The translations under genes were made by a program, and so were the position numbers. A DNA stretch of 64,000 bases from Trichobilharzia regenti (taxonomy: Eukaryota; Platyhelminthes; Trematoda; Strigeidida; Schistosomatidae), in assembly GCA_944472135.2 (NCBI GenBank), contig OX235262.1, forward strand, positions 89,564,903 to 89,628,902, read 5' to 3'. Every line of letters starts with the position of its first letter. Within the stretch, counting starts at the first letter, position 1. Under the pieces are notes generated by a model. That model made no database searches. It was not told where the DNA came from and saw only the letters and a program-made list of their open reading frames with translations. This document shows, in pieces, positions 38,601 through 52,100 of this stretch.

Positions 38601-41600
38601 TTGTTAGCGGAGAAGCAACGTCTTCTGATTGGTTGTTTACTTGCTGAAGGTTATTCTGTTATTGCTTTGCGACCGTTTCTCAGAGTATGAAGCCATATAT
38701 CTTCGAATCACATTTCCACATGTTAACTCTGCTATGGTTGGCTGGTGATTTTCTCAAGGTCAAGAGTTGTTATTGTTTTTCTCATGACGCTCATTCGGGA
38801 CGTGGACATTGAAGTAAAATGCTGTCTACAATTTTGGCTCACAGCCAGCTCTCAACACAGTTATAGATGGAAAACCTTGTGTTTTTGAGGCAAAAATAGC
38901 AATCACAATAAATTCCACTGGCGGGTAAGCTATGACTATCTTATCTACCACATACCTGGGAAGAATAATGACTTGTCCAATATCGCACTTCAGCAAAGAG
39001 TAGATTAACATGTTTAATACTGAAATACGACGTAACGTAATACGTCGTAACACGACTTTGTAACACGAATATAGTAAGGTGGTGTGGGTTATTGACCTTT
39101 AGTAAACACAATACATTGCTAAAGAATAACTGTATTTTACAGTAAACACATAAGTTTGAACTTTATGAGATCATAAAATGTAGAATTGATTGCCGAATTT
39201 TAGTAGGCCTCCTGTTAAAATTGGGAATATTGTTATCAACCAAAAAAAATCATGATTTTTTAAAAGAATTTTAAAATGCATACATGAGTAGACGGTATCA
39301 TCTGACTAACAGCATGTTAGGAAAAAAAGGCAATTTCAATAGGGAAGAATACTATCTACAGCATAATTAAGTGACATTTAACACATTTCCGAAAACCTCC
39401 TACTATGTGTTAAATAGTAACCACAATTATATCATAGAGTGAAACATAATGTGCTTCACTTGATACAATTGTTAATATTAATCATGCTGCATAAAACAAA
39501 GCAAGACTAGGTAAAATAACTAGGCAAGTGAACAAAAGCTCAAGTACAGTTCTTTTTTTTATTGAATTACCGCTCTTAGTAGACCTTCTTCCCATAGTAA
39601 TTTCTCTAAATCCAGCCTGAAAAGTCGTTTTATGTAGGGTTCGTGATATGATAAAAAAATAATTAACCAGTTTGTTAGAAGGTAGAAAAAAAGTAATGAT
39701 TACCTCCCACTGTCCATAACAGCCATGCGTAAATCTATACAGGTTGCAACGCAGCCTAGCAGTAAACAACAAAAGAAAGTTAATACAATGAAATTCATTA
39801 AAACAGTAAGTAACTCAGATAGTAAATGTTAGGCATATAGTTAACAAGTTGATCACGGATTGATATCAGTTAGAGAACTCTTTAAACCAGAGAGTACTGG
39901 ACAGCTGTTTCGTCAGCCCAGTTTGGGAATCATCGGCAGTGCGCACCCACTTGGCTTCGAACCCAGGATATTCCCGTTACAAGGAAAGCTCGTATACCAT
40001 TCAGCCACTGGGACCCAACCCAGTGGCCCATGAAAGACGTAGTTTCTTGGAGTTCTAGTGAGAAGTCGTGACCAGTGAGGTCCATCCAGTTGGGAGTGAG
40101 GATGGAGTTCCCACCGATGACATTGGTTGGTGGTCACGCTAAATCACGAACTAGTAGAAGTTAGAATTCATGGGTTTGCCAGTGAATCGGGTCCCAGTGG
40201 CTGAATGGTATACGAGCTTACCTTGTAGCCGGAAGGTCCTAGGTTCGAATACCAGTGGTGGCGTACTGCCTATGATTCCCAAACTAGGCTGACAAAACAG
40301 CTGTCCACTACTCCCTGGTTTTCAATGGTTTTCTAACTGATATCAATTCGTGATCAAGTCGTAAAAATAAATCTAATCCTTATAAACCAACTACTGATAA
40401 TATAGTTTACAGATCAAAATTGTGATAACCTAAATTTTACTACGATCAACTATGCAGTGGAGTATATCTTTAAAAACCTTGAAAGATGGCTTAGAAGAGG
40501 GCATTTATTTGTCTTCTAATAATTCCTAAAAGAAATATGAAAATGTTTTATCAGGAAAGAAATTCAAATAAGATAGATGGTGTTTATCACGCTTCACCTC
40601 TGCATGAATGTTTTACAGACAGTAATTTTGATGTTATAAAAATCTAACCGGTAAAATCAATGTAGTTTATAGCAGAGAATTAACCTCTTTGCTAATGAAT
40701 TAATCAAATATCGACGCCAAACTTTTTCATTAAACATATTTGATTTCGTAAGTTGCAGACTGAATTCAATTTAAATCCAGTATCTATAAGATATTGGCTG
40801 CAAGTTATCTATGCAGGAAGAAAGATGTTTTTGAAAAGGACATTTGTTAAAAGACACTTGAACAAAGAACTCATCTTTAAGAGTTAAGAACAGTGAAAAC
40901 ATTTAATTTGGACTTACACTGATGACAAACTAGATGGAAATCCTCAGAGTAAATATTTCCGACGAATAACATCTCACCATGATGGTCATCTATGAATAGT
41001 CCCTAAACATGATATTAAGCGTTTGCGATTTCGACACAAAGACTGTAAAAATGAAATTAATCTACCTGTCACTCCAGGCAGTTAACATTAGGATTTTTTT
41101 TTATTTTCAAGACCCGTAAGCTAGAATAATAATAAAGTTCTCAAGCTTGTTTATGAAGCGAGTACAGTAGTAAGACAAGGCTACCTGCCTATTATTACCG
41201 ATGATATTCCTAATTGTGGTGGGCTGAATTATGCAGAAGACTGTGGGGAGTGGAAAGGTAGGAATAAGCTAGAGAGATAAAAAGACTCTAGAAGATCTGG
41301 ATTTCGCATGTAGATGATATATGTCTAATGTCACACAAACTCAAAGACTTGCATGCGAAGACCAACAAACTGGCTAAATAAGCACGCAGTGAAGATAGGA
41401 ATGCAGGTGAACATAGAGAAGACGGAGGTGGTCAAGATAACCAACGAACCGCTACAACAAACAGCAAAAAATCACCATCAACAGGAGAGACTTAACATAG
41501 GTTACCTCCTTCACTTATCTAGGAAGCATCGTTTCAAATAAAGACAGTCTGAACGGATGAAGATGTCACAGCCAGCCTGAATCGGAAAGGCAAGATACGC

Positions 41601-44600
41601 CTTCATCAATCTGAAGCCAGTTTGAAAATCTTCTGCACCTAGCCAGCATAAAGAACAAGATTTGGATTTTCAACACCAATCTGAAGTCTGTCCTTCTATA
41701 TAGGTCAGAATATTGCAATGCGTGTCACGACAAGCACTTCCAACAGTTTGCAGACTTTCATCTACAGCTGACATCCCTCCATGCTGAAGATAGATCGAAT
41801 GGCCAGAAAGAATTACTAACAAAAAACTGTGGGAACAAATCAACCAAGAGCCAATTGCTCAACAAATTTGTAGAAGAAAATGGAGATGGATCGGGCACAC
41901 ACTGAGGAGATCATCGAATGACATCACGCTCCAGGCCATCACTCAAGTGGAACCCGATCTATTCGGGTTCCACTTGAGCGACGAGTGGGTCGTCCAAAGG
42001 TGACATAAAGGAGATCGTGTGAGGAGGAAATGAGAGACTTTGCGTAATCACGGGACCAGCTAAAGACACAGTAAAAAATAGTACAAAGTGGAACTGTTTT
42101 GTTGAAGCCCTATGTTCCACCCGGAACCCAAGAAAATATTAATAACAAATTTCAAGCTTGTGTATATTACTATATTTTAACAGAAACCCCATCTACTTAA
42201 GCGAAATACTCCACTATTAATAATTTTGTAATATTACTGACAGAGTATAAACCGGAAATGAGCTTAGAATAGCCTAATAAGTGTCATTTGACCGTGGCAT
42301 GTACTATAAAGATGTCTATTGATAGGATGCTACTAAAAATTGAAATCAACATTTTAAGTCATTGGCTGCTGATTTCGGTTTATGTTGTGGTCTGAATATA
42401 ATCATATTGGACAGATTTCCGTCCTTTTTTAACCTTGGGCCAATAGCCAACCAATCAGGACAGTCTATTGTCCTCTGGCCTAGCCGACTTTGACTGTATT
42501 TAAAAATGTATAAATATGAGGCGTTTTGTCTCGATAAAAAAAGTTCACTCCCATTTCTCTAATCTTCTGCCGTTACATGTCTACTAAATTGGTTAGTTTT
42601 TAACTGGATACACTATTTTCCTTCACTTTTGAAATTAAATAATTATCACAGTAAACATAATCGGTGTTTCGCTCAACCTATTATTCGAAGATTATTTCCA
42701 ACAGATTTACATAAGTGATAAATAATTCTTTGTACAAATAATCTTCATTTTCAAATAAAAAATGATAAACAGTCTAGAAATTACTACTGGAATAGTGAAA
42801 ACAGGAGTGGTACTCATAACAAGTTGTTACAAATGGATCGGTTTGAATTTAATAAGCTTTTGATCTGCTGTTTATTCTTACAGAAAATTACTCGCAACTT
42901 TAACCCCGGGAAGCTTTCCAATAAAGTTCCTTGAAAAGATCGTGATGACTGATATTTCACTGCTGATTTGAAATGTTAATGATTTACAATGAGGATTCAT
43001 TATAAATTATCAACTGCTACAGTAGGTGGCTTTTCTGTCTTAGTCAACAGAGTGTGATTATAACTGGCGTAACTTTCAAAATTCCCTCAATAGCGTTGGC
43101 AATTTGGAAACTACTTCGCTACTACAGAGTGCCACCAACAATTATACACCACATCTAACAGTTGTACGACAATGCTGTATGTCAAGTAATCTACAACGGG
43201 GAGCTCGCAAAGTTCTTCAAATTGAAAACGGGAGTAAGACAAGGTTGCCTACTATCTCCAGTGGTTTTCCTGATTGTGGTAGACTGGATAGTGCGACAGA
43301 CAGTGGGCGACGAGGAGACAGGCATAAAATGGATTCACACAAATACTTGGATGATCTGGAATTCTCTGAGGTTATATGTCTGATTTCTCGAAAACTGGAA
43401 GATAGGCAAGTGAAAAACAACCAATTGGCAGAAAAGGCATCCAGAAAAGATAGGACTTCAGGTGAATATAGAAAAAACAGAGGTAGGTGATGAAGATTCC
43501 TGGCCAACACCACCACCAACAACAGCATAAATGGGAGGAACCTGAAAGAAACAACATCCTATACCTACCTACCTAGGAAGCATCGTTTCAACTACAGGCA
43601 GGTGGAACTGACGAGGATATCAAAGCCAGAATCGGAAAAGCAAGGTAAGCTTTCATTTCTCTCAAGTCTGTGTGGAGATCAACAGCACTCAGCATCAAAA
43701 ATAATATCCGGATTTTCAACTCCAGTGTGAATTCAATGCTACTATACGGATCAGAGTCTTGGTGCGTCACGAAGGGCACTTTGAACAAACTACAGACTTT
43801 CGTCAACAGCTGTTTTTGCTCAATACTCAAGATCAGAGGGCCAGAAAAAATCAGCATCAGGGATGGATCTCTGGGAGAGAACCAACCCATCAGGAACCAA
43901 TTGTGCAACAGAAATGTGTTCAGGAAGAAATGGAGGTGGATTGGCTATTCTGAGAAAACAAACCATCAAGTGACATCCCACGACAGTCTCTCGAGTGGAA
44001 CCCGAATGGGAAGCGGCGAGTTGGTCTTCAGTGCGAGGGTGACATGGAGGAGGAGATAAAAGTATGTGGGCAGATATGGAGCTAGGTGAAAACGATGGCG
44101 GAGAACTGAACGCAATCGAGACGTGCGGCTGAAGCCCTATGTTCCTCTTGGAACTAAAGAAGACAATAATAATAGATTCAAACAGCGAGTGTTTATAATG
44201 GGTAATATACCGAGTTACAGAATAGAATGAGCCCCATGCTATACTTACCCACTTTAATTGGCATTATGTTATCATTTAATTCAAGCTTTTGATGTACTTC
44301 AGCAATAGCAGCAAGAACTTCTTTTGAACCAGTAATACCTGGACACAGCAGAATACCACGACATCTTGGTTTTATTTCAATATTATTGTTGTTTAAAGAA
44401 AACTGTAGATGACAATATTTTAGTAAGGCTTTGAATATAGATGTAAATATCTCATCGGTATTATTTGGTTTCATTTTAATCCATTCGATGCCATCTTTAA
44501 CAAAGTTTAGAATGCTCTTTACCACCAATTCCTATTGATATCACAAAAAGAAAAGCAAATGATATTGCTCATTACTATAATAAAAAAGCTATAAGAGGTT

Positions 44601-46104
44601 TCAGTGAAGTAATTCTAGGTTGTATAGTCTTGGACTTTAGAAAAATTAAGAGGTCACATAAATACTACCTTGAAATCAGTTACTAGTATAGGATTATAAC
44701 CAAGATGGAATCAATCGCCCATATTAGAGAATTAAGAAAGAGATCTAAATAGCGAAGAAAAATTTCTTTGTGATGATTTATTTTCATAAGCTGTACAATC
44801 ATAATTACATTTAATAAAGAATTCATAAGACCAATAAAATACTGGTTAAAATTTGTCCTCGGAAATGTATTACATAGTGTAAGGTGTAATCTAGAAGGAG
44901 TGACTAATTGTAAATTAGAAAAGTGGAAGAAGCTGATCTTTCTATGAGTAGATTTGAAGATAACACCTTTTCAAGTATACTCACGCCTAAAATATGGTTA
45001 AGAAAGGTTATTGATACTTTTGTTGTTCTAAAACGAGATCTATACAATTCATTCTTGGAGAAACTAAACAATCTGTCTTCCAACACCCAGTTTACTTCAG
45101 AAGCAGAATCAGATGCCGGTGAAATACCATTTCTTGACTGCTTAGTTAAGAGGAAGGAAAATGAATATTTTAGTATATCTATATTCAGGAAGAAAACCCA
45201 CTCCAATAAATATTTAGACTTCAAATCATCACACCCCATCAGCGCAAAGATTTCAGTGGTTTCAAGTCTTCTTAGATGAGCACACTCTCTGATGACGGAT
45301 GAGAAAGAAAAGGAATAAATATCAAACATTACTGAAACTCTCAAGCAAAACAACTGCCCAAAGAACTTTATCAAAAAAATCAACGCAGACATTAAATATC
45401 GTCTAAAACGTATTCCGAAAACATGGACCTCAACAGTCGTCATTCCATATAGAGCAGAGATGTCAGACGATATCAGAAGAGTAATCAATCAGCTCAACAT
45501 GAGAGTTTTTTTCAAAACATCAGACACATTATGAAACAACCTTGTCCTTATAAAAGAGCAAATCCTTGAAAATTCTCTATCTAATTGTGTCTATAAAATA
45601 AAATGCTTGGAATGTGATGCGATATACATCGAACAAACATCTCGAGAAATCAAAATCAGAAGAAATAAACACCGTGGAGCATCTGCTCGACCACCGGGAA
45701 ATACAGTTGAACTAGAAAAACTTGAAAAATCATCAGCTATACACGGTCTACACCCTATAGAATTAGGTCACAAAACTGAATTCGACAATATTGGAATAAT
45801 CCAGAAAAAACATTTCAGAAATCACAAAGAACATCTCACATCATCAGAAGCACTTCATATCAAGAGGAATCCAAATTGTCTCAAAAGGAATGATGGACTA
45901 AAACAGAATTTAACCAGGTTACACCTTCGTTCCACATGAAGTGACAAAATCAACACGAATGTGATTAGCAATTTCATTATGTAAACACACGCTGTTTTTA
46001 TAATTTTATACACTTATCAAATCCAACAATCTACACCTGGTTTTGTTATCTTAACCAATAAACCAACCCGACAACGTAAAAATTACCCTATGCTGATGAA
46101 CGAT

Positions 46105-46149
<45 letters not shown>

Positions 46150-49100
46150 CTAAGATTTTGTAAATTCTGATTTAATAATACTGTGATAAAGCCATTAGCA
46201 GCATTAAATAGCGAAACGACAGTAGAAACAATATCGTTTTGTTTTTCATTCATTGGGAAATACAAAACTTTTATGATAAGTGAGGACGTTGGGATGACAT
46301 AATAAATAATAATGTGTGAGAAAACGACTAATTTATATAATTGTGTAGATCGGACAAGAACCAGTGGGAAGACGATAAAATGTTTTTTTATAAAATCTGT
46401 TTGAAAATGCGATGTTATGAATAAACAGTAATAGAGTGATAATAAAATATGGATGGTGGTAATAATAATGATAAAATAATCATAATAATAGTAAACTTAC
46501 GTAATAAAATGAAGCATTGCTTCACTTTACATTACGTAATACATTTTCGAGGACAAATTTTACCAGTGTCTGATTGGTCTTATGAATTCTTTGTTAAATA
46601 TAATTACGATTATACAGCTTATGAAAATGAATCATCGCAAAGAAAATTTCTAGGCTGTTTATGTTTTTTTCTTACGACTCAGTATGGGGATATCTCTTTC
46701 AGTTAGAGAATTTATTAAGTTGAACTCATTTTAGCCAACTTTCACATTAAAATTTCTATTTTAGTCTCTAAAATAAATTAGTAGTTATGCTTAAAATGCA
46801 GATGAACTCTCTTTAGATGAACACTAATATGTTGATTGTTACAGTATTATTCTGTGAGTAATCAAATTTTTCACCGATTGGATTCATAATCCCCGCAATC
46901 ATAGTAGAGTTCCCTTGAATTGTTAACATCTATTTAAATTTGTTATCAGAAACTGTTTAAAACGATTTCTATACACACAAACATCTTTACAATTGAGAGT
47001 TTTAATGCAATCGACAAATATATGAGCAGGATTTCATCATGAGCTTAAATTGGTAAGAGAATCATTGAAAAACCTGGGAGTACTGGACCAGTAGGGTGCA
47101 GCAGGTCGGGTGTGAGGATAAATACTCGCCGACGACATTGGCTAGGGTCGGCGCTGTGTCGTGAGTTGGCAGAAGTTAGAATTCATGGGCCATTGGATCG
47201 GGTCCCAGTGGCTGAATGGTATACGAGCTCACGTTGTAGCTAGAAGGTTCTGGGTTCGAAACCCGGTGGGTGCATACTGTCAGCTCATAGTGGAATCCTG
47301 TAAACAATCAACCAAATCCCTACAAACCAATACTTAAATATATGAGCAGTCAATTTTGAATACAATACCAAAAAGCAATGGTAATAAAAAAAAATCCAAT
47401 GTTTTAATCTTTTAAAACCTATCAAAGTTAAAAATACAAATTCTGCTTATCAGAATCTTCATGAGATTATGAACAATAAATTATTCTTGAAATATCATTC
47501 AATCATTAGTAGCGTATCACTCTGTATTACATCAAATGAACTTATCAAATGAAGAGCGGCAGAATAAAATATCAATGGTCAACCATGTATATTTGTATCT
47601 TTCTGAAACTTTACATAATCAGTTCAATTTAAACATCCCAGTGAAGTCTAAATTTTAACACGGGCAAATAATGAACTGTAATAATTGACACGTCATATGT
47701 GAAGATATCTGTGAGAAGTGACTCTCTGAGTATAAAGTTGAATAGCATCGAGTGGGATAAATATCAGTAAAATGAATAACATGACTTAATCATTTATCAT
47801 AACATTATCAAGTTCTTCAAAAGTTCTTATTCTACCTTTATAACATATAATAGTTGGAGAAATATGGAAAAATTAATTCTGTTAAGCACAGGAGTAGAGA
47901 TTACTTACTTTACGACTGCCAGGTGGACCACATATCACTGTAATAGTGAAAGGTTGCTTTATATTTTCCAATGAGGCAGCCAATTTAATACAACCTGACT
48001 GCCCAATATCATCATCATCATTATCCCCAATAATTGGTGTGTTATCGATGTTCAAAGTTTTATAATAAATATCAGATAACTCTTGTTCTGAAGTGAATAA
48101 ACTTTCTTCTGACTTGTAAGCAACACTGTGTGTTCGTATGGCAACTTCACTAATGACACGATTCCATTCAATTCCCTTGTCTTTTTCAGTAGTCATATAT
48201 GACTGAGGATTGATTCCACATTTGAAGCCTAACTCAGACAACTTATTAACAGTTGGAATTTGTATGCTAAGGCATAAACTAGCTTCAACATGCAATAACT
48301 CATCACGAAATATACGAATCCAATTTCTTAGACTTGGTTGATGCATCCCTATTTGTGAAACCAGGAGATTATGCATCTCGTCTACTGATTCATTTTTTGA
48401 TGAGCTGTTAGCCTTTACAGACAATATTTTATCATCATATGAAGATAATGTGTTTGAATCTTGTGCTGAATCCTGAGCTATTACAAAAGAAGCCTTATTG
48501 ACATACTGATTTGGTTGATCTGATGAAAATTCTAAAAGACCTTTACTACGCCATACAGGAAAAACCTACATAAATAAAAATTAAAAAAAAAATCAAATTA
48601 ATCAACTATTTGATCACACTAAGGAAGCATCAAAGAAATAAATATTGTCACAGACGAGTATAGACTGAAAGTATTTTTCTCACATGACCGTCCAAAATGT
48701 ACTCTGAATTATATACTGTTTTACACAGGAATCCAAACACTTTTATTAATCGGACATTCTTCATGGAATACAAATGAGAGTTTGGTGAGAGCTGGCTGTT
48801 AGTCAAAATTGATGGACAGTAATTTACGTCAATGTTTATGTCCCAAATATTGGTCGTGAGAAAAATGAGAACAAAGGCTTTGCGTAGGCGGATACAGTTA
48901 ACATATAGATGATCTGACATTAAAGAAACAGCCACAAAGAGATGCAAGGTTAACTTTCTGTGAGAAACGACCAGTCAGAAGACTGTTTTTCTGCTAACAA
49001 TAATCTATAATATGTACATGAAAATCTGGTAATATGTATTGATTTCCGTAATAAACGATCTGTTTCCTGGCCCTTGTCTTCTGTTGTTATAAGAGTAGGT

Positions 49101-52100
49101 ATCTCTTCATAAATATACAATCATTCAAATTACTTTGAAGAGACTTCTTAAAAGTGTTCCATTTAGCTTAATTTCACTTCCGCAGATTACTACTGACGGC
49201 ATAAGACATGTCGTTAGTCTTTTCAAATAAACTAGAATAACTGTCTAAAATTCCTTGTTCATTGGTAATTCTATGTATTCCGAAGTACTTAGCAAACTGT
49301 GAGTCTCCACAGCCTTATAGCTTCTTAAGCTATTTTACACATAAACTGTTATATTGCCTATCTTATTTTTTATAAAATTATCATCATCCATAACTTGACA
49401 CTGGTTTCATAAACTTCGGTCTGTAAAATATCCTATCTTGAATGCTTCATATGGCGCTCGAAGTGCTTTAGTTATTTGTAAAACTTGGAATATTTTAAAA
49501 TTCAAGTGTTGGTTTGTAGGGATTTGATTGGTTACAGAATCTCATCATAAGCTGACATTAGTTAGAGAACCATTGGAAAACCTGCCAGGAGTACTGGATA
49601 GCTGTTTCGTCAGACTAGTTTGGGACTCTTCAGCAGTACGCACCCACCGCCACGGTTCGAACCTAGGACCTTCTAGCTACAACGTGAGCTCGTATACCAT
49701 TCAGCCACTGGGACCCGATCCAATGGCCCATGAATTCTAACTTCTGCCAACTCACGACACAGCGCCGACCCCTAGCCAATGTCGTCGGCGAGTATTTATC
49801 CTCACACCCGACCTGCTGCACCCTACTGGTCACGACTTCCCAGTAGAATCTCAGATAACTACCTACCTGCATAGGGCAAGTCGCTAGTGAGTATCTCATT
49901 GATATTGATATATTGAATACATTGAATATATTGAATTGGCAGAAACATTTTAAAGATAATATTTGCACTAGAAAAACATAAGTGATGAACTGTCAGTTTT
50001 AAATGTTGATTGATCTAATCTGGAAGTAAGCTGATGACGCACGGATACGTTTCCTTGTACATTCTAGTGAGAATATTAATTTTTTAGTAATGACAACAAC
50101 TTACTTCAACTGACAAAAAATCAGTTTCATTTGAAGTATCAGATGAGGTGAGAAAGTTTTAATATTGCTCAGATGATTGTCTACAGATTTCACCTGTCTT
50201 CTTATGGTCATGTTTTGAAGTATTACCCTTTTGGAAGCAACCTGAGATTTGTATAACTCATGTTGAATTATTTTAATATCATGGTTGACTATTTCTATAT
50301 TTTTGTCGCTTTCAGATCTTGTTATAGTACTTTTATCTTTGTTAACTAATATGGAATGATTGTTTTTTAATGGAACATGCAAATACTGATTTTAAGTTAG
50401 TTTTCCCCAATTGCTCAAGAAGAAGATAAATGGTGGGAGGAAAATACATCTTCAACTTACACATTCAATCAATAACCGCTTAGCTTTCGAACGTTGCTTA
50501 ATGACTAGCCATATTGAATTTTGAATGCCTGTTTCATTTGCTTGTTTTATTATTGCTGGATAAATACAAGGTGATATATTTGCATTTACAGGCTGAATAA
50601 AATCACTTGAATCCAACTGGAGCTCAATAAAATCAGGATGAGATGTATCCGACTAGAAACAAAAAATATTGAAGCAAAACACAACAAATTATAAATAATT
50701 CTCCACAAGGAAACGCTTCACGAGAAATATGATGACACGTGTTCATAAGACCTTCAAGAAGCTAATAAGCTTATTTACCGCCTAAATAATGCTAATGTAT
50801 AATGAATTTGTTTCGGGATTTCATTATGAACTGACACTAGTTGGAAAACCACACGGGAGTACTGGACAGCTGTTTCCGTTGCCTTATTCGGGACTCTTCA
50901 TCAGTACCCACCGAAGGGGTTCGAATACAGGGCTTTATGTTTACAAGGCGAGTGAGCTGGTAGACCATTAAGCCACTGGGACTGGATCCAATGACCAGCC
51001 CATGAATTCTAACTCCCGCTAATTCAGGACATGACGCGACCACTAGAGAATGTCATCGGCGAGTATTTGTCCTCACATCCTACCTGCTGTGCCCCACTGG
51101 TCACAACTCCTCATTAGAACCCCGGTAACTACCTACCTAAATAAGACCAGTCACCAGTGAGCATCAGAACGGTATTCAACTGTTGGTTTGAAAGTATCCG
51201 ATTGGTTTCAGGATTTCATCATAAACTGATATCGGTTAGAGGACCGTTGGGGTACTTGAATATAATGAGTTTGCTTTACTAGCCAGCAATACGATAAAAA
51301 GTGAAAATAGAAGACGTAAGCTGGATTGGCATTGTACTACACTGCGTTAGGTTAAAAGTACAATTCCAAATTTGTAATATACTCAGAAGATTTCCAAAGT
51401 TTCAAGATATAACATACATTGTTTGTGAATAATTAATTGGTTTGGCTTTGGAAAAGTCGAATGTTGAAGGAGTAACAACTATCATATTGTTAGATGCTGA
51501 TTATATACCAGATAAGAAGCGACTAAAATAAAACCGACATTCTAAACTATTGGCTGTTAATTTTAGAATTATGTTGTTACGTCGACATGATAATCTTATT
51601 GGATAGTAGTTGACCTCAGTCAGTTATTCGTCAGTTCAGGTTTTGACGCAAAACCTTTCGATTGTAAAATCAATTTTTTTGTAAACAAGAAAAGTGTCTA
51701 AACCAGTGTGCTGAATTCATCATGATTTCTTTCTCGTTATTTTAAAAATGATTTGACATTCAGCAGACAATGTTTAGTCCATAGTTCAAAATCATATAAG
51801 GAAAGCGCTGCTATAGCACACGTCCTCCAGATGTAAAATTTAACATGAAAATGCACCGGTTTTGGATGCAACCTTCCATAACAGAACAGAGAAAGTACTA
51901 AAAGGTAGAATGATGTTACATAAATAAAACTGAAGGACAACTGAATGGTCAACATAGAACTTTGAACAGAAGTGTCCCACTTCAAGTTTCCATACTTCAA
52001 AAGATTACATGAAATATAAAAACAGCAACAGAACGATACTACAACAGAAAAAAATGGAAAAGATAGTAAGAATTAGATGGAGATTGGTTAAGATTTTCCG

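Noticed and set aside
44904..45488. 194-codon minus-strand frame
   Set aside because: Antisense to the Penelope-like RT, whose motifs are on the plus strand.
47205..47275. tRNA-like sequence with A and B boxes
   Set aside because: Part of a SINE head with flanking SINE sequence. The acceptor arms do not pair, so it is not a tRNA gene. The same applies to 27711, 59189, 24900 and 55530.
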